DNA of 56,766 nucleotides from Muribaculaceae bacterium (GTDB lineage: Bacteria > Bacteroidota > Bacteroidia > Bacteroidales > Muribaculaceae): positions 1 through 56,766 of the forward strand of contig JAFLTV010000012.1 of NCBI GenBank assembly GCA_022509105.1, read 5' to 3'. How positions within the stretch are numbered: position 1 is the stretch's first letter; each line of letters opens with the position of its first letter. A program made the translations under genes and the position numbers. The notes under the pieces are model-generated. The model had not been told where the DNA came from, made no database searches, and worked only from the letters and a program-made list of their open reading frames with translations. Below are positions 54,670 through 56,766 of this stretch, one piece after another.

Positions 54670-55620
54670 TTATTCTTTTTGCCATACCTTAATCCAGTCT
54701 ATTTGGAATATCGCCGGCAGTTCATCGTTATCGATCGCTCCTTCCCAGGTGCCTTCTCCACCTAAAGACTGGCTTAAAATAAGATAGAAGGGTTTGGTGA
54801 AAGGAAATTGATAAGAAAAGTCTCCATTATCCGGATCATCGTTTGAATATGTCAATACCACCTCACCATTGAGGGTGAATGAAACTGATTTATTATCCCA
54901 GATTATGCCATAGACATTGAAATCATCATTGTCTATATAAGTGGAAGTATCAGATTTATCATCTTCTCCTGTTGCAGAATTCCAGAAATGCACCGTTTCG
55001 AAAACCTTGCTTTGTTCGTCTAAGTGCTCCATAATATCGATTTCCCCCGATTTTGGCCATCTTTCAGCCGGAGGCGAAGGCATCATCCAGATGCCCGTGT
55101 GATTTCCTTGTGGCTGACGGAGGAAGCGCGCACGACATTTTACCTGGCCATAAGTGAAATCGAATTTATGGATTGTCTCTATACCTCCCGTGAGATATTC
55201 TCCGTCTGACTCCATTCCGAACAGATATAGATATCCTCCTTTTTGATAAGCCTGCCCGTATGATTCCGACATATATCTGTTCCATGTGTCGTGGCCTCTC
55301 TTTGCAAGCGACCAATACTCGAGGTTTGGAATGGAATCAGTGCCTTCGAAATTATCTTCAAAGATAAGTTGCCAGGTTTCAGGCGTTATATCTCCGGGGT
55401 TGTCGCCCGGCTGCGAAGTAGAAGGGACCGTATTGTCAGGTTCCGAATTATTGTTTTTCCCACTGTCGCTATTCTCCGGCATTATACCCGAACTTGATCC
55501 GGAAGAGGTTCCGTTGCCATTATTGATGTTATTGTTGTCATCATCGGAAGAACAGCTCGCAAAAGCAATACCTGAAAAAAGAACCAGGCTTAATCCGAAG
55601 GTTATAATTCTTAATTTCAT
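54670..55620 (-). CDS. GH16 beta-glucanase lipoprotein
   Basis: A 316-residue surface lipoprotein glycosidase (lipobox AFASC, C23). A serine/asparagine-rich linker (about 24-78) precedes the GH16 jelly-roll (about 82-316). The catalytic motif SGEIDIMEHL has nucleophile E193, helper D195 and acid/base E198. Laminarin- or lichenan-type beta-glucans are the usual substrates. The frame is open upstream to 55710, but the lipoprotein signal sets the start at 55620. It is 13 bases after the esterase gene, so the two are an operon. Confidence 0.9.
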   Translation of the reverse strand: MKLRIITFGLSLVLFSGIAFASCSSDDDNNNINNGNGTSSGSSSGIMPENSDSGKNNNSEPDNTVPSTSQPGDNPGDITPETWQLIFEDNFEGTDSIPNLEYWSLAKRGHDTWNRYMSESYGQAYQKGGYLYLFGMESDGEYLTGGIETIHKFDFTYGQVKCRARFLRQPQGNHTGIWMMPSPPAERWPKSGEIDIMEHLDEQSKVFETVHFWNSATGEDDKSDTSTYIDNDDFNVYGIIWDNKSVSFTLNGEVVLTYSNDDPDNGDFSYQFPFTKPFYLILSQSLGGEGTWEGAIDNDELPAIFQIDWIKVWQKE

Positions 55621-55633
55621 AGGAGATAGTGGT

Positions 55634-56515
55634 TTATTTCTTGAAGTGGCGGCTTGCAAACGGGAGACTGTGATAAAGGGCTGAATGCCAATACTCCGAA
55701 TTGTGGGCACCGTCTCTAACCCTGAATTGAAGTGGGATTCCGGCTTTTTTCATAGCTTGCACAAACTCAATATTGCGGTCAAGAAGAAAATCATCATCGC
55801 CGCAATCAACAAACCACGCCACGCTTCTCAGATTCTCTTTTGTAGCTTCATCGGCATTCTCCACAAATGCTATGCAACTGTTTTCAATCACTGATTGATT
55901 GAGTTTGGCCATTTTATCTTCGGGGTCGGGAAGATTATTTACTGGATTATCTCCAGGAATATTCATTAAAGCGCTCATGGCATAGACAGAACCAAACAAC
56001 TCAGGATGGTGCTGGGCATAAACGGTGGAACCGCCCCCACCCATGGAGAGTCCCGCTACAGCCCGATGACCCTTATCTGCTTTGATTCTATATTGACTTT
56101 CTATTGTCGGCATAAACTCCTGAAAAAAGAAATCCTCATATGGCCAACCCGGCATATTGAAATATCCGTTCTGTTCCACTGCCGGATTCCCTCCGGCATG
56201 GGGAGAGACAATTATCATTTCGTCAGCCTCACCTGAGGCGGAAAGGAGATCTATAACATCCTGGAGTCTCATATCGGAAAACCAGCTTGTATTGTTGCCC
56301 AACAAGCCGTGTAAAATATACAGAACAGGATATTCGTTATTGGTACCGTCTTCATAACTTTCAGGAAGATAGATTGTATAAGGACGTTCAGTCTTCAAAA
56401 TTTCACTTTTTATAGTGTCTGTAAATACTTTGCTGCGAAGTGGGGCAAGGTTTTGAGAAAAGACTCCCAAACTAATTCCGCAACATAGAAGCATTGATAA
56501 AACTATCCTTTTCAT
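55634..56515 (-). CDS. Exported alpha/beta-hydrolase esterase (esterase D-like)
   Basis: A 293-residue serine esterase of the esterase D/feruloyl esterase type. A signal peptide (about 1-20) is followed by YILHGLLGN, the nucleophile S157 in GLSMGG, an acidic residue in FVDCGDDD, and the histidine in RDGAHNSEYW. The longer frame to 56587 would add a non-conserved head; the ATG at 56515 starts the signal peptide. A TAACTTTG -7-like element lies at 56629-56622. Together with the GH16 enzyme it may deesterify and cleave a polysaccharide. Confidence 0.87.
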   Translation of the reverse strand: MKRIVLSMLLCCGISLGVFSQNLAPLRSKVFTDTIKSEILKTERPYTIYLPESYEDGTNNEYPVLYILHGLLGNNTSWFSDMRLQDVIDLLSASGEADEMIIVSPHAGGNPAVEQNGYFNMPGWPYEDFFFQEFMPTIESQYRIKADKGHRAVAGLSMGGGGSTVYAQHHPELFGSVYAMSALMNIPGDNPVNNLPDPEDKMAKLNQSVIENSCIAFVENADEATKENLRSVAWFVDCGDDDFLLDRNIEFVQAMKKAGIPLQFRVRDGAHNSEYWHSALYHSLPFASRHFKK

Positions 56516-56766
56516 AACTCTTAAATTTAAAATATTATCATTTTGGCATCCTGTTATAGACACATTGAAAAATTCTCGCTTCATCAATAAAGAACACTTC
56601 TTTATGCAACGAGAGTATATGCAAAGTTAATAATTTTAATGATAACCGAAGACCTTAATCCCCTATTCTATAATTTTATAGGAATCTCCAAAATTTTCCA
56701 CCCCACTCTAATGTCCTGTCATTATTTAATTTTTCCATATCTGCAGAGGACAGGAAATAAACCGAT

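Overview
The window looks like a chromosomal segment of a gut-type Bacteroidales bacterium, most likely of the Muribaculaceae or a close relative. The evidence is the Bacteroidetes promoter signature (TTG, a 19-21 base spacer, then TAnnTTTG) in front of several genes, few Shine-Dalgarno sequences, two TTG starts, many lipoprotein signals, and families typical of the order (DUF4836, DUF4919, DUF5683, DUF4143 ATPases, a C-terminal tail like a type IX secretion signal). The genus is inferred, not proven.

Layout. 0.4-5.2 kb (minus): a tolC-hlyD-permease-permease efflux operon with no ATPase gene. 5.5-6.9 kb (plus): a MATE transporter. 7.0-11.3 kb (plus): parA, parB, a DUF5683 protein and a LysM lytic transglycosylase. 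11.4-23.4 kb (mostly minus): an SlyD-like isomerase, a DUF4919 protein, an operon of rel with a PgpH-type HD phosphodiesterase and a membrane protein, then ribH, a helical-repeat protein, a thioesterase, DUF721, recF, upp, ribF and a HAD phosphatase. 23.6-25.8 kb (plus): pfkA and an aspartate-type aminotransferase. This first half is housekeeping and comparatively GC-rich.

25.8-28.2 kb is a small accessory island at the 3' side of a tRNA-Tyr gene. It holds an IS or MITE-like relic, an AAA ATPase (DUF4143), a HigB-like toxin with an internal deletion, an intact antitoxin, and a decayed second copy of the start region of the ATPase gene. 28.2-36.9 kb: DUF4836 lipoprotein, C1 peptidase, DUF2752, a PurN-like/CD225 fusion, MsbA, a GH51 arabinofuranosidase and a secreted metallo-hydrolase.

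36.9-47.8 kb is one functional unit. A sigma-54 response regulator and a minimal histidine kinase are followed by a structured intergenic region, a dense array of inverted GTAAAG-type sites, a sigma-54-like promoter, and a tolC-macA-ATPase-FtsX-FtsX operon. The likely circuit is kinase to regulator to upstream array to sigma-54 transcription of the export machine.

48-56.8 kb is AT-rich and accessory: two unknown envelope proteins, a DUF234-type ATPase/nuclease with tandem operator-like dyads, a secreted protein with a sorting-type tail, an archaemetzincin-like lipoprotein with a tiny CPCC lipoprotein, and an esterase/GH16 pair. The strongest candidates for undescribed biology are the sigma-54 circuit with its structured leader region, the promoter-plus-dyad architecture shared by the two orphan ATPases, and the PurN-like/CD225 fusion. 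Coordinates of short motifs were counted by eye and may be off by a base.
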